From assembly GCF_004000885.1 (NCBI RefSeq), contig NZ_BIMC01000003.1, positions 372,001-436,000 of the forward strand: a stretch of DNA of 64,000 nt. The letters are read 5' to 3'. The notes below the pieces were generated by a model. The model made no database searches and was not told the origin of the DNA. It was given only the letters and a program-made list of their open reading frames with translations. Made by a program: the position numbers and the translations under genes. Source of the stretch: Paenibacillus glucanolyticus NBRC 15330. GTDB taxonomy: Bacteria > Bacillota > Bacilli > Paenibacillales > Paenibacillaceae. Every line of letters starts with the position of its first letter. The stretch's first letter is position 1. Positions 63,655 to 64,000 of this stretch are shown in pieces.

Positions 63655-64000
63655 ATGAAGAATTATAGTGAGACCCTCCGTATTATTGTGAAGAAAATGG
63701 TTGTGCTCTTATCCTGTATGTTTATGGTTATCATGACGTGGGAAGGACAGCAGATTGATGCATCCGTTGTTGGCGGTCCAATCCCCCAGGAATCGATTCG
63801 ACTTCGCATTCTCGCGAATTCAGATAACCCGTCCGATCAGCTCGTGAAACGAGAGATTCGTGACGCGGTCGTTGAGCAAATGCAGCTCTGGGTTCTCCAG
63901 CTGGAGAATCCGCAGAGCCTTGAAGATGCCAAAGAAGTAACCCGTCAGCATCTTCCGGAAATCCGTCAGCTGGTAGGGGAAGAATTGAGCAAAAGAGGCA
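63655..64000 (+). CDS. spoIIR: Stage II sporulation protein R, partial
   Basis: Forespore-secreted signalling protein that triggers SpoIIGA to process pro-sigma-E in the mother cell. The window holds the first 115 residues: an N-terminal signal or anchor helix (MVVLLSCMFMVIMTWEG), then the conserved IRLRILANSDNPSDQLVKREIRDAVVEQM. The gene runs off the right edge. GAGAGGCGG lies upstream of the ATG at 63655. The order prfA-prmC-...-spoIIR matches other spore formers. Confidence 0.93.
   Translation, partial: MKNYSETLRIIVKKMVVLLSCMFMVIMTWEGQQIDASVVGGPIPQESIRLRILANSDNPSDQLVKREIRDAVVEQMQLWVLQLENPQSLEDAKEVTRQHLPEIRQLVGEELSKRG

Overview
The window looks like chromosomal DNA of a spore-forming Firmicute, most likely a Paenibacillus-type organism. 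The grounds are a moderate G+C content, strong Gram-positive ribosome binding sites with many TTG/GTG starts, spoIIR next to prfA-prmC, lipoprotein-type solute-binding proteins, YesM/YesN-type two-component regulators, YkkCD-type SMR pumps and a glutaminyl-tRNA synthetase (absent from Bacillus). No rRNA, tRNA, phage, transposase or CRISPR array was seen. All family names come from reading the translated sequences; no database was searched.

Layout. 1-5.3 kb: end of a small membrane protein, a DEAD-box helicase with a repetitive RG-rich tail, a DUF3243 protein, two unknown membrane proteins and a glutathione peroxidase. 5.3-10.8 kb: an NAD(P)-binding protein, a flavin NADH oxidase behind a promoter carrying two redox-type palindromes, a DUF4352 lipoprotein, and a TetR/MFS pair sharing an operator. 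10.9-12.4 kb: a gene-free array of complex repeats. 12.7-17.7 kb: an amino acid permease, a formate/nitrite-type channel with an FNR-like site at -41.5, and a molybdopterin oxidoreductase. 17.9-26.7 kb: an Lpl-type ABC importer with a YesN/YesM regulator-kinase pair and an MFS transporter. 26.8-37.8 kb: an ABC importer, LacI regulator, esterase, GH3 beta-glucosidase and GH94 phosphorylase, read as a beta-1,2-glucan (sophoro-oligosaccharide) uptake and phosphorolysis locus with four copies of one operator. 37.9-46.6 kb: two acetyltransferases, a MOSC protein, DUF2164, glnS, an MFS transporter, mobA, moaA and a TorD-like chaperone, the last behind a second FNR-like promoter. 46.7-55.7 kb: an RND pump with its TetR regulator, ykkC-ykkD with another TetR regulator, cardiolipin synthase and a second phospholipase D-family protein. 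56-64 kb: housekeeping and sporulation genes: fni, ychF, prfA, prmC, two tandem RodA/FtsW paralogues and the start of spoIIR.

Two themes join separate regions. First, an anaerobic/molybdenum theme: the channel, molybdoenzyme, mobA, moaA and TorD-like chaperone lie within about 32 kb, and two of them have FNR-like boxes placed exactly where a class II activator binds. Second, several transport loci carry their own regulator and a readable palindromic operator (TetR/MFS, LacI/GH94, TetR/RND, TetR/YkkCD). The most unusual non-coding feature is the 1.5-kb repeat array, in which direct and inverted copies of one core are combined into four units holding 3, 2, 1 and 1 internal modules.
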